A stretch of 64,000 nt of DNA from Brassica napus (taxonomy: Eukaryota; Streptophyta; Magnoliopsida; Brassicales; Brassicaceae), in NCBI RefSeq assembly GCF_020379485.1, contig NC_063443.1:17727531-17791530 (forward strand), read 5' to 3'. The notes under the pieces are model-generated. The model saw nothing but the letters and a program-made list of their open reading frames with translations. It was not told the origin of the DNA and ran no database searches. Within the stretch, counting starts at the first letter, position 1, and each line of letters opens with the position of its first letter. A program made the translations under genes and the position numbers. This document shows, one piece after another, positions 1 to 10,292 of this stretch.

Positions 1-1513
1 GTTGTAGTGACTATGAGGTAAGCAAACAAATGACATTGAAGGCATTAAGGTGTGAAAATCTTCGAATTTGGACCATATGATCATATTATAAAATCATTCA
101 AAAGCTAAGTTACCCCTTCACAAAAGTAAATAACTCTTTCTAATCTAACGGCTACAATTTAATCTCTAATAAGAAATGGAGAAACGACGTGTAGATTTTG
201 AGTGAGTCAGGAGAGTATTATTAATCGGTTTCTTGTCGTCGCAAACATGGAGTGAAAAATGAGTTTGAAATCAATATAACAATGGAGGAGAGTGTGATGC
301 TGGTCTCGGAGCCTGTATTTTTTGTAAAGTCGAAAATCTAACTATAAGAAAATTTTCAGATCCATAAGTATTAGAGATGTAATATACAATGGATAAACAA
401 TATCGTTCACACGTAGTTAAATTAAATTGAGATAGAAGTAACTTTGTTATTATGATATCATAAGCTCAGTTAAACAGAAGTGGAAATTTTTTTTTTTCGT
501 TTTATATTAAGAATCGTTTTCGGTTTTTAAATTTTGCGTAATATTCTGATTTGTGGTATATGTTGATTCATTTGATTATTTATGTAATTAAAATACATTT
601 ATCTTTTTCGGTTACACATCCAAAAAAAATTCAGAATTAAGCTTATATAAATTAGAGTAGTGAAAAAATGTGTGATATATCAAGAGAAATGATTCGCTAT
701 GTTGTACGAGTAAGGACAAAGTACAAAAAAAAAATTAAAGTGTGATTATATGATTAGTAAACAAGTTTTCCAAACCATAAAAAATTAATGCACTGTTTGT
801 CACACGAAGTGGAATCTGTGGGCCGGATGAAGGGATGAAGATGGAGTGTTACAATTTTTTCAGTATACATGTAGTTTTGCATTTTCATATTAAAAAAATT
901 TCTAGCTTTTATCTTATTTTTAATTTATTAGTTAGCAAAAAATCAAATAAAATATTATATTGAATACAAATAAAATGAAAAATTACTAGTTTTTTAGTCC
1001 GTTTGCAAAAAAAAATAAACGAAACTTTGGACAACACTAAGGAATATAAATGAAATAATTGTTGCTACGGTCACGTGTTGGCACGATTTCTCGTAGAATG
1101 TAAAGCCAAGAGTGGTTGGATCTTTTCTGTTTATTATGTTCTTTTTGCGCCACTTTACACCAAATCAACTTGCTTTCTAGTTTCTGCAAATTCTTGACAA
1201 CTTTAAATAACCTTATATTATAGGGAATGTAAGAAGATTATCGAAGCTGGACGGTCTCTATGTCCAGTCTGAATATAATAAGAGAAAACATACTCTTGGT
1301 TAGGTCTTGAGATAAATGATGCAAGATTTTCTGAATCGGTCTAGGCAGATGAAAAGCAATCAGGTTTCAAACTTTTCGAAATAAAATTAAAAAAGGGCCT
1401 ACAATGTTTTTCTCCATACAGAAAGAGAAGAGCAACAAGAGCCATATGATACATCTTCTACATAACACTGCTACTCTCTATTTAATCCCCCTACTAACAA
1501 GTGGGTCTCAGCA
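1..1513. other. AT-rich intergenic region, no gene seen
   Basis: No open frame of convincing length or composition is visible on either strand, and no tRNA or transposon ends were recognised. The stretch is AT-rich with short A and T runs. The last 100 bases are probably the 3' UTR of the minus-strand NF-YC11 gene. Confidence 0.5.
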
Positions 1514-3164
1514 TCAAGCTTCCACCTCGTCATAATCTTCTTCTTCCTCTTCGTCTAACCTCTTACCCATACTAGCAAGCTGCATTGGATCCATATTCCC
1601 TATATCCGATATGGACCAACCCGGATACTCCTCTGGTTTTGTTGTCTCTCTTGAGGCTGTTGTGACCACCACCACTGGTGGCTTTGTCTCTACTTCGAGG
1701 GTTTGTGTGTTCAGATCGAAATCTCGACCTAACACTGAGTTTGTGTCGTCGTTACCTGCTTTTGGACTTTGCAGCTCTTGCTTAGACATGTCATCTACAT
1801 CCTTCTTCTCAGTGTCTTGTTGTTGTGTTAGTGAAGGCATCGTGATACCGTCTTGTGTAAGCTGTGGTGGTGCTGACAATATGGTTGGTTCTGTTTCCAT
1901 CTCGCGTTGAAGAAGCTCCTTTTCAGCTGTTTTAGCACTTCGTCCACGTCCCCTTCCACGCCCTCTTCCTCTACCCCTTCCACTGGGTCCCACTTGCCCT
2001 GTCTCCTGCTGCAGTGAGGAGAAAACATCACATCAAGACACTTTCATAAACTCTGGTTTTGCTTTAGTGTTGTAAAAGAGAGACAAAATAGCGAGTAAAT
2101 AATAGAATGCCTCACCACTTTGGTTTTCTTTATCTCCTCATCGCTGTCATTAGCTTCATCTCCCGTAGGTTTCCTGTGGCCAATCAAAAACAGCATATCA
2201 ACTTGACACAAGAGTCCCAGAAAAACAAACATACAATACAGAGCTAAGCTAAGAGATATTAATTAACAAAGGATCCAACCTTCTCTTGGAGAAAGTGCGA
2301 TCGTCCATTGTCGCATCAGCCTGACCATTACCGTGACCGTGACCATGTCCATGGCCATAGTCAGGAACCTTGCTGACAACTTCCCTCAGAAAGTCAAACA
2401 CGTTGTACGTTTCCACACAATTTTTTCTGTAGAAAAATAAATCAATGAATTTGGATGCAGTATAATGACAAAAGCAATGACATAAATCAAATAAAAATAG
2501 AGGCTACATGCGAAGTAGTCCCCAGCTTATTGTAATAATGGCTTAATTACTTGATAACACAAAAAATATTGATTGATAGCTAAGCAAAGGACTTACAGGT
2601 GCAAAGAGCTCACAGTCTTGGCTCCTCTCTGAAGGGTGATTTCGTAAGTACGATCACAAAGGTCTTGTAAGAACAATTCCAAAGCTTTTGCTGTGATTTA
2701 AATGTAGAAAACTTAGCAACAAAATTAAAAACAAAGTCCATCAAAATTTGCAAAGTTAAAAAAAAAAAAAAAGGTAATGTGAGACTCACAAACAAGGACA
2801 GGCACAGCCAAAGCAATCTTGCCAACATCCTCGTCAGCTTGCATTATTTTTTTTATACGCGCCTGCAAAAATTATAATCACCATTAGACACAATCCAATA
2901 TCATTTTACAAACAAGTATCCATCCTTCACAATATAAAAAAAAATCATAACTTTTTTTATCAAAATCATTTGAATTAGATACAATACGCAATCAAAAGTA
3001 CCAATTTTTATAAAAACCCAATCATCAAAGTACTGATTTTTATATAGCCGAGCGTTGATTTTCAATATCATGGTGAATTAAATTACAAAAATTTCCAATT
3101 TAATCAACCAATCGGAAAAAGGAAAACTTACAGCAGGGAAACGGGTGTCGAGCTTCTTCCTCAT
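1514..3164 (-). CDS. NF-YC11: NF-YC11 / NC2-alpha (DRAP1-like) histone-fold transcription factor
   Basis: Six exons on the minus strand: 3132-3164, 2790-2862, 2597-2690, 2280-2426, 2116-2173 and 1514-2008. They join to 300 codons (299 residues), all with GT..AG junctions. The N-terminus starts MRKKLDTRFPAARIKKIMQ and continues through a histone fold with the segments AVPVLVSKALELFLQDLCDR and EITLQRGAKTVSSLHLKNC (residues about 8-85). Next come a Gly-His run (YGHGHGHGHGNG), a Glu/Asp-rich patch, an RG-repeat stretch (residues near 140-155) and an acidic tail ending EEEEEDYDEVEA. This is the layout of the alpha subunit of negative cofactor 2, which dimerises with Dr1/NC2-beta and represses TBP-dependent initiation in the nucleus. 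It is about as long as I expect for the Arabidopsis protein. The ATG in exon 1 is the start because it gives the conserved basic N-terminus. Confidence 0.9.
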
Positions 3165-3998
3165 GATTTTTTTGGATCTCGCGATCAGAACGAACCAAAG
3201 GACGAAACTTTCGACGTGAGATCGAAAATCAGAACTGAGAAATCGTTTTTTTTTTTTTTAAGGAATGAAATTTTATTGATTAGGGGGAAGAAGAGTTCGT
3301 GGATGCCCACAAAACCAGATCCAACGGCCACGACTCCCTTCTCTTCTCCGACTTGTTCGTCCGTACGATCATATCCTCACGATTTTTTCTCTCTTTTTCA
3401 GTTAAATAAAATAAAATATACGAAGGAACGAACGCGTCAAAACTTATATACAAAAAGACGGAACTACCCCTCAAACATAAGAGAAGCGTTCATCTGGTGG
3501 TTGTTCCTTTTGAATCATTACCGGTCTGATTCAAAAATGTTCCAAACCGATCCTTCGCTAAGTTAGTTAATGTACTTCGCAAAGTCACAACTGAAACAGA
3601 AGAGTGTAAATCATTTCCTTTTGTCTCTAAAGTACGCAAAGAAGAAGTGAAGTAGTATAAGGAGTAGTTTCATCTGGAAATGTCTACACTTTTATGTAAA
3701 AATATTTTTTTTTATGAATAAAATTTAACATTCGTTGAAAAGAAAAAAAAGTTTATGAACACATAACAATGTGTAAGCTTATACACTTTACCACCTCATT
3801 CTCTGCTCCTCTACTATTGTTATTGTATCAACCAAACCTCAATAAAAAACTCACAAACGTAAGCAAAAAAAAAAACACAAAATGTAAAAAGCTTACAACA
3901 AGCAGCTATCTCTACAATGAATGCAAGCTATGTTAAAAAACAGGTTTTTTTTAAAAAAAGGCTCTTAATTAGTTCTTCACTTCACTTTTTGTTGATCT
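3165..3998. other. NF-YC11 promoter side and CIPK 3' flank
   Basis: This spacer holds the upstream region of NF-YC11 and the downstream region of the first CIPK gene, both on the minus strand. Poly-T and poly-A runs are present at 3247-3259 and near 3930-3958. Open frames here are low-complexity and have no recognisable homology. Confidence 0.4.
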
Positions 3999-5321
3999 CT
4001 ACAATGGTTCTTGTCCCTCCTTCAAACCACGCAACACATGCTCGTTCTCCCCTTGCCAAACCCAAACAATATCAGCCAGAGCAGGCCTAAGATCCTCCTC
4101 CACCATCCTCTGATACTCCATTGTATCCCCACTACATTTCTTCACTTCAACCAAGTGAAACGTCTCCGTCACTTCAAATATCTCCGCATCTATCAACAAC
4201 CTCCCTTTCCTTCCTTCCTTCCCTCCTTCCATCTTGAACAGCCCCGCTTCTTGCTTCCTTATCTTCATCTTCAGCCCTTTAGCCACCTCCTCCAGCTTAC
4301 AAATGATCTCCGAAGCAGGCTTTCTAGATGTGAACTTAGACTCTTTCTTGCTGTACACTTCTCCAAATAGTCCTCCCAGTGCAAGCCCCGAAGACAATGC
4401 AATGATATCAAAAGCATTCATGCTTGAAACCTGTGGCGGCGGCTCGCTTGGACCTGAACCTGAACCTGAGCCTCCTACAGCTTCCTTCTCAATCCTTTTC
4501 TGCTTCATTGGTAAACCTTTCTTGAACCATGAACTCTCCTTGATCTTTGAGATGGTGATCCTACTCTCAGGGTTAGGATCCAGCATCTTAGATAACAGCC
4601 TCTTCGCTTCAGGAGGGAACTCACGAGGACACTTGAACTGCGCTTTACCGATCTTCCTATACATATCCATCAGGTTGGACGCGTAGAAAGGGAGATAGCC
4701 AGTCAAAAGCACAAACAAAACAACCCCACAAGACCATACATCCGCTTTAGTCCCATCGTACCCTTTACGGTTAACAATCTCAGGACAAGCGTAGGCGTGC
4801 GAGCCGCACGCCGTGTGAAGCAAACCGTCAGCGCGCTTGCTTTCGGCAAGCGCGCTTAAACCGAAATCAGAAACCTTGAGGTTATCGTGCTCGTCAAGCA
4901 AGAGATTCTCCGGCTTGATGTCGCGGTGATACACTCCGCGGCTGTGGCAAAAGTCAACCGCGTCGATGAGCTGGTGAAAGTACTTCCAAGCGACGTTCTC
5001 GGCGAGTTTGCCTTTGACCATCTTCTTGAAAAGCTCTCCGCCTTTGCAGTACTCTAGGACGAGGTAGATCTTTGTTTTGGTCGCCATGACCTCGTGCAGA
5101 TTCACGATGTTTGGGTGTTTGGCGAGGCTCATCACGGAGATCTCTCTCTTGATCTGCTCGCTGTGTCCGACCTTCTTGAGTTTGTCCTTGTCGATCATCT
5201 TGATAGCTACACTCTCGTTTGTGTGGACGCTTCTTCCGTAGAAGACCTTGGCGAAGTTGCCTTGGCCTAGTAATCTCCCAACCTCGTATCTATCGGTTAG
5301 CATGCTTGGTTTGTTCTCCAT
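3999..5321 (-). CDS. CBL-interacting protein kinase, divergent CIPK2 paralogue
   Basis: Intronless, 440 residues. The N-terminal kinase domain (about 12-266) has the glycine loop [12 protein letters not shown], the beta-3 lysine in VAIKMIDKD, the catalytic loop [12 protein letters not shown] and DFG (SDFGLSAL). The C-terminal regulatory part has the NAF/FISL motif [19 protein letters not shown], which binds CBL calcium sensors, and then the PPI region that binds PP2C phosphatases. It lies head-to-tail with a second CIPK2-type gene 950 bp upstream, so it is a tandem duplicate. Oddly, the activation and P+1 loop reads [12 protein letters not shown] where its neighbour has [12 protein letters not shown]: the conserved Thr and Pro are Ser and His, and APE is CPE. 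The catalytic residues are intact, so phosphotransfer may be possible, but substrate docking may have changed. Intronless CIPKs are a known subgroup. I am sure of the family and less sure of one-to-one orthology. Confidence 0.92.
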   Translation of the reverse strand: MENKPSMLTDRYEVGRLLGQGNFAKVFYGRSVHTNESVAIKMIDKDKLKKVGHSEQIKREISVMSLAKHPNIVNLHEVMATKTKIYLVLEYCKGGELFKKMVKGKLAENVAWKYFHQLIDAVDFCHSRGVYHRDIKPENLLLDEHDNLKVSDFGLSALAESKRADGLLHTACGSHAYACPEIVNRKGYDGTKADVWSCGVVLFVLLTGYLPFYASNLMDMYRKIGKAQFKCPREFPPEAKRLLSKMLDPNPESRITISKIKESSWFKKGLPMKQKRIEKEAVGGSGSGSGPSEPPPQVSSMNAFDIIALSSGLALGGLFGEVYSKKESKFTSRKPASEIICKLEEVAKGLKMKIRKQEAGLFKMEGGKEGRKGRLLIDAEIFEVTETFHLVEVKKCSGDTMEYQRMVEEDLRPALADIVWVWQGENEHVLRGLKEGQEPL

Positions 5322-5452
5322 CCTTAGTCTACAGATTTTTGATCTTTTTTAAACAAGAGAAAGAGAAGCAATAGAGAGGAGGAGGAAGAAGAAGACACAA
5401 AAGGAGGACGTGCAGATCTCTGCTTTGACCTCTACTCATCTGTGTCTTTGTT

Positions 5453-5462
5453 TATTTATAGA
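5453..5462 (-). promoter_or_regulatory. Probable TATA box of the divergent CIPK gene
   Basis: On the minus strand the sequence reads CTATAAATA, about 130 bases before the ATG at 5321. That allows a leader of about 100 bases. The leader is purine-rich. Confidence 0.5.
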
Positions 5463-5841
5463 TAGTGCTTGAAAAAGAAAGCATGAAACATTCCAAAATC
5501 AAATTAAAATCAAAATCTTACATAGACAGAGTGCATATGTTGTTTCCCTGTGGACTTGTCAAACCTAACGCGCTTGCTATTACTGTATATGCCGTTTTGA
5601 TACCTACCTCTTGTCAACGCGTATGAAAAGAAGCGCACATGTTTAAAACGATGTCATTGCACATTGTTTGTTTATTTTGCGTTTAATCCACAGTGCTTTC
5701 ATACGACCTTTTACAAAAGTCCTACAAAACGAAAGTGAAATGTCTCTTAGATTCTTGTCAGCAAGCTTCTCAAAACCTGTCATGGAGATCTGAAAACAAC
5801 AGCCGTTGCTGTAATTAACGACCAGGGCCTGCTGGGAAAAA

Positions 5842-5978
5842 CCGGATGAATCATTGCCCTCTAGTCCCCAAATTTTTTTTTTTTTAAGTTATATAGACAG
5901 ATTTCCAAATTTGTAAAAAAAAATTATTTAAATTTTTACTAAATTGTTTTGGGGACTAGAGGGCAATGTTTCATCCGG
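5842..5978. mobile_element. 137-bp MITE-like element with 31-bp terminal inverted repeats
   Basis: The left arm (5842-5872) starts CCGGATGAATCATTGCCCTC and is repeated inverted, with one or two mismatches, in the right arm ending at 5978. The loop is an AT-rich core of about 75 bases. It sits between the two CIPK genes, upstream of the first. No clean target-site duplication could be read, so the superfamily is unassigned. Confidence 0.6.
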
Positions 5979-6272
5979 CTCTGCTAACGTCTATATAAGA
6001 TTTGCTTGTTTTGTACACTTAACAAGGATTTGCTTACACAACCCACACACAAACACATCCTCTGATTCTTGCTGTTGTGCGGACAGAACCTTAAGAAAAT
6101 TGTAAAAGATGCTCAAGTAAACACAAGGTAGTTTGTTACAACAAACGAACTATCTGCAAATTTTTGCAGGCTATTGTAAAGAATCAAGTTATAACTGTTC
6201 CTTTTTTTTACCTCTTGCTTTTGTTTGTCACCTTATGTTTATAGAGTCTCTTCTTTTCTTCATGTTTTCCTG

Positions 6273-7670
6273 CTACAATGGTTCACTATGCTGTTCTACT
6301 CCCTGTTCATCTTGCAAACCACGCTTTAGCTGCTCTTCCTTCTCCTTATCGCCTTGCCAAACCCAGACTACATCTCCCAGCGCAGGCCTAAGATCCTCCT
6401 CCACCAGCCTCTGATACTCCACCGTGTCGCCATCACATTTCTTCACTTCAACCAGGTGAAACGTCTGCGTCACCTGGAATATCTCCGCGTCCATCGACAA
6501 AGCTCCCTTTCTTCCTTCCTTTGACCCTTCGAGCTTGAACAGCCCCGCGTCCTGCTTCCTTATATTCAGATTCAAACCTCTGGCCACCTCCTCCAGCTTA
6601 GAAATGATCTCCGCAGCAGGCTTCCTCGACGCGAATCTAGACTCCCTCTTGTCATTCGCGTCCCCGAAAAGCCCTCCCAGATCAAACCCCGCAGACAAGC
6701 TGATGATATCGAAAGCGTTCAGGTACGCGAGCTGAGCCGCCGCCTCCTCGTGGAGGCTATCTCCGTTCTCGCTGCTCGAGCCTGAACTCTCTCCAACTTC
6801 CACTGTGGGAATAACAGTTGTTTCCCGGAGTTGTTTATCCATCTTCTTCTGCTTCAAATGCAGCCCTTTCCTAAACCAAGAACTCTCCCTGATCCTCGCG
6901 ATGCTGATCCTACTCTCGTGGTTAGGATCCAGCATCTTGCACAGCAGCCTCTTCGCCTCGGGGGCGAACCAGTTCGGACACTTGAAATCGGCTTTACCTA
7001 TCTTCCTATACATCTCCATGAGATTAGAGTCGTGAAAGGGGAGGTACCCAGCCAACAGCACGAACAAAACAACCCCACAAGACCAAATATCCGCCTTCGT
7101 CCCGTCGTACCCTTTCCTGTTAATCACCTCAGGCGCCACGTAAGCAGGGGTACCGCAAGTGGTATGCAAAAGCCCGTCTGCGCGCTTGCAATCCGCAAGC
7201 GCGCTCAGACCGAAATCCGAAACCTTGAGATTCTCATTGTCATCAAGCAGGAGATTCTCCGGCTTGATGTCGCGGTGGTAAACACCGCGGCTATGGCAAA
7301 AATCCACCGCGTTGATGAGCTGGTGGAAGTACTTCCAGGCGACGTCTTCCCTGAGTTTTCCCTTTTTGACTTTGTTGAAAAGCTCGCCGCCCTTGCAGTA
7401 CTCGATCACGAAGTAGATGCGGGACTTGGTGGCCATGACTTCGTGGAGGGAGACCACGTTGGGGTGCTTGGCGATACGCATGACGGAGATCTCGCGCTTG
7501 ATCTGGTCGCTGAGCCCCACGCGGAGGACTTTCTCTTTGTCGATCATTTTGATGGCCACGCTCTCGTTGGTGTGGACGCTTCGACCGTAGTAGACTTTGG
7601 CGAACGTGCCTTGACCTAGTAGTCTACCTACCTCGTATCTGTCGGTTAAGACACTCGGTTTGTTCTCCAT
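6273..7670 (-). CDS. CIPK2: CBL-interacting protein kinase 2
   Basis: Intronless, 465 residues, starting [20 protein letters not shown]. The kinase domain (about 12-266) is canonical: glycine loop [20 protein letters not shown] lysine, [22 protein letters not shown], and an activation loop [12 protein letters not shown]. The regulatory half has [19 protein letters not shown] (NAF motif, near residue 318) and a PPI region with [12 protein letters not shown]. The C-terminus is a charged tail (KEKEEQL...EQHSEPL), as in Arabidopsis CIPK2. CBL proteins that sense calcium are known to recruit and activate such SnRK3 kinases. Its position next to the acyltransferase and RPS4 genes matches the Arabidopsis At5g07070 neighbourhood. 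A sister gene, CIPK10, is similar and is the main alternative name. Confidence 0.93.
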   Translation of the reverse strand: MENKPSVLTDRYEVGRLLGQGTFAKVYYGRSVHTNESVAIKMIDKEKVLRVGLSDQIKREISVMRIAKHPNVVSLHEVMATKSRIYFVIEYCKGGELFNKVKKGKLREDVAWKYFHQLINAVDFCHSRGVYHRDIKPENLLLDDNENLKVSDFGLSALADCKRADGLLHTTCGTPAYVAPEVINRKGYDGTKADIWSCGVVLFVLLAGYLPFHDSNLMEMYRKIGKADFKCPNWFAPEAKRLLCKMLDPNHESRISIARIRESSWFRKGLHLKQKKMDKQLRETTVIPTVEVGESSGSSSENGDSLHEEAAAQLAYLNAFDIISLSAGFDLGGLFGDANDKRESRFASRKPAAEIISKLEEVARGLNLNIRKQDAGLFKLEGSKEGRKGALSMDAEIFQVTQTFHLVEVKKCDGDTVEYQRLVEEDLRPALGDVVWVWQGDKEKEEQLKRGLQDEQGVEQHSEPL

Positions 7671-10240
7671 TTCCTATAATTGGAGAAAGGTTTGAGACTT
7701 TAGGAAGCGAATCTGATACCAATGGAGAAGGAGATTTACCTGTAAGGAAGACGATACGATCTATGAGGTATGGATCTTTTGCTATGAGTAGAGCGCATTC
7801 AGCTCTGCTGCTCCTCTCTGTCTTTGATTTTTTTTTTGTTAATTTATATTTTTTTTGCTTTTTTTCTTTTATTTTTATTGGAAATAAAGAGAGAGAAAAT
7901 CTAAGGCAGATTTTTTTTTTTAAAGTGGTGTTTATGCGTGGAAGTGAGGATAGACACAGAGGAGCATGTGTTCCTTGTGGGCTCGTCCACCTAATCCGCT
8001 ATCATGCGCCTTTGATAGTTGACTCTTCTCATGGATCTGTTTTTTTTTTTTTAAACTTCTAATCCTATTAAATGCTACTTGTGTAATTAAGGATAAAAGC
8101 CTCCCAATTAATAGCTAGATCTGTCAAATCATGAAACATAAACACGATTTTTTAAGTACCGTTTAAAGCTATGCAACAAAGTTTAAAGACGTCTGCGACA
8201 TCCCTTTTATATCGTTTACATATTAAATTGCAACAATTTTTTGGAATTCACATGTTATCACTATAATAATTTTTAAAATCTTTTAAAAAAATATATTGAT
8301 TCATCTAAATATATAATAATTTTTTTATTAAACTAACCATGAATTTATCATCAATGTTCTTTATTATTTCTTTAAATAAAAGTTATGAAATTACCTAATG
8401 TGATTAAAATATATATGACAATTAATAATTTCAAATAATAAAGATTTGACAAAAAATAATGTATCTTCTATCTATTTGTTTAATTTTAAACTATTAAAAT
8501 AAATTAAACAACCACAATAACCATATAATAAAAATTTAGATTTCTCTATATATGTTATATTTTGAATTTTTTAAAACAACTACAAATTACTAAAACTGTT
8601 AAAAGTCACACATTCAAAATTTTTAATTTATGGTTTAAAATTTTTGTTATAACAAGATACAAATGATTACAAAATCATATATGTATATATATATATATAT
8701 CGTTTTAAACTAAAGTATATACCATATAAAATACATAAATATTTAATTTGAAATTTACTTTGAACAATTTTTTTTGATAAAAACTTTGAAAAAAATTGAC
8801 AACTTAATTTTAAATTTTTTTACTAAAACCATTAATCCCACAATAAAAATTTCGTTAATAGTAATTTTAAAGTTTTTGCTATAAAAGATACAACTGATCA
8901 AAAAAACCATATGAGTAGAAATCACATTTGATAAACATTAATATTAAAAATATATTATATTTGTTAATATTATTTAAATTTAATTATGTCTCCTATCAAA
9001 TAGAAAAAAACATATTTTTTGGACTAATAAAATTTATTTCTATGTTTGCAGCCATTTAATTATATATGTAATAGGTACTGACATTTTAATTATTAAATAT
9101 ATATTTATTATTTCATATGTAAAAAAACATATAATGCATAAAATAATTTATAGATATAATGTTCCTTCCGCACAAGGTGCAGCTATTAACCTAGTATTTT
9201 ATGAAATTATAAACATCTTCTAGATTAATTTTAAGATTTTTTTTAAAAATAATTTAGGAGCATAATTAGATTTTGTGTATAATACAGTAGTTCTTTAAAT
9301 TTTTGTGGAAAAAGGAGAATCAATCAAATGTTTCATTCGGATGTTCCCATAACCGGTAATGCTCATGTATGTCGTAGATAGTTAGTTTCGTTCTTATTTT
9401 GGGATTCCTTGACACATACATGTTACATGTGGTTATGCATGCTTTACACTGATTAAGGTTTACGCGGGAATTTACAAATAAGTATTAACTCAAAAGCTTA
9501 CTCCAACATTTGATTGCTTATGATCATATGGATCATGAAGAAGAGCTGTATCACATAAAATAAAGAAAGAGTGAAATTCTGTAAAGCGGATATGATTACC
9601 CTACTTTACATCATTGAATCTCCGTGTCCGAACCACTTACTGGTCACTCTCCAAAGTCTATATGCACATGTGCGACGTACGTGGCTCTCCATGACAGCTT
9701 CGACATAGCATTTTACTAACTTCATCTTGGATTTGCGAATCCAAAAACCCAATGTCGTTGTTCTCTATAGTAGAGACCATGTCTATAAGATATTCTAAAG
9801 TAAAAAAAAAAACACTAGGAAATATACACATAGAGAGAATGATGAGGAGTGATGAATACGTGAGGTCTCGGCTACCACCACAAACAAATACGCGTCTTGA
9901 TAAGTCTTTGTGCCTCGCGAATCTTATTGCGACACTTACAACACTATCTCTTCAACGCCTTCATCAATGCATCTGACTTCTACGCTCCTACTTTTTATAC
10001 TATATAGCTCCAATAATTCAAGATTAATTAACTCTTTGGTTCCGATACATTTTTTAATGCGAGTTAAAGTATTGAAAGGGATTTGGATAAACCACACAAT
10101 TTTATATGATATAAAGATAAGACTTGACTTTGCAGTTTTCATTTCATGTTGTAACCTTTTCCAATCTTCAAAGTCATAATCTTACCAACTCGCTCCCTCT
10201 ATTTCTAATATAAAACGTCAACAACATACTTTCCCACAAG
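7671..10240. other. Very AT-rich intergenic region
   Basis: The first 400 bases are the CIPK2 leader and promoter, with long T runs. From about 8170 to 9300 the sequence is extremely AT-rich, with (TA)n near 8683-8700, and ends in a Helitron-like terminus at 9194. From 9300 to 10240 lies the presumed acyltransferase promoter. I see no coding sequence. Confidence 0.5.
9172..9194 (+). mobile_element. Putative Helitron 3' end (hairpin plus CTAG)
   Basis: A short imperfect hairpin (CCGCAC, AAG loop, GTGCAG) lies 11 bases before CTAG at 9191-9194, which is followed by T. Helitrons end in a hairpin and CTRR and insert before T. The AT-rich stretch upstream would be the body, but I could not place its 5' TC end, so only the terminus is given. 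Confidence 0.4.
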
Positions 10241-10245
10241 TTCTC

Positions 10246-10254
10246 TATATATAA
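10246..10254 (+). promoter_or_regulatory. TATA box of the acyltransferase gene
   Basis: TATATATAA lies 39 bases before the ATG at 10293. A start site about 30 bases downstream would leave only a very short leader. Confidence 0.5.
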
Positions 10255-10292
10255 TCACACACAAATACGTCTGGTGACATAGAAATATAGAT

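Noticed and set aside
3216..3566. 116-codon frame upstream of NF-YC11
   Set aside because: It lies in the promoter and leader region of NF-YC11, on the opposite strand, with poly-Phe from a T run and no recognisable domain.
4234..4686. 150-codon frame antisense to the first CIPK
   Set aside because: Shadow of the CIPK regulatory domain; no independent support.
6831..7619. 262-codon open frame antisense to CIPK2
   Set aside because: It exactly overlies the conserved kinase domain on the other strand and has no domain of its own. Long antisense frames arise from codon bias in GC-richer exons.
8683..8700. (TA)n tract as a promoter or origin
   Set aside because: Simple AT repeat within AT-rich DNA; nothing else supports a function.
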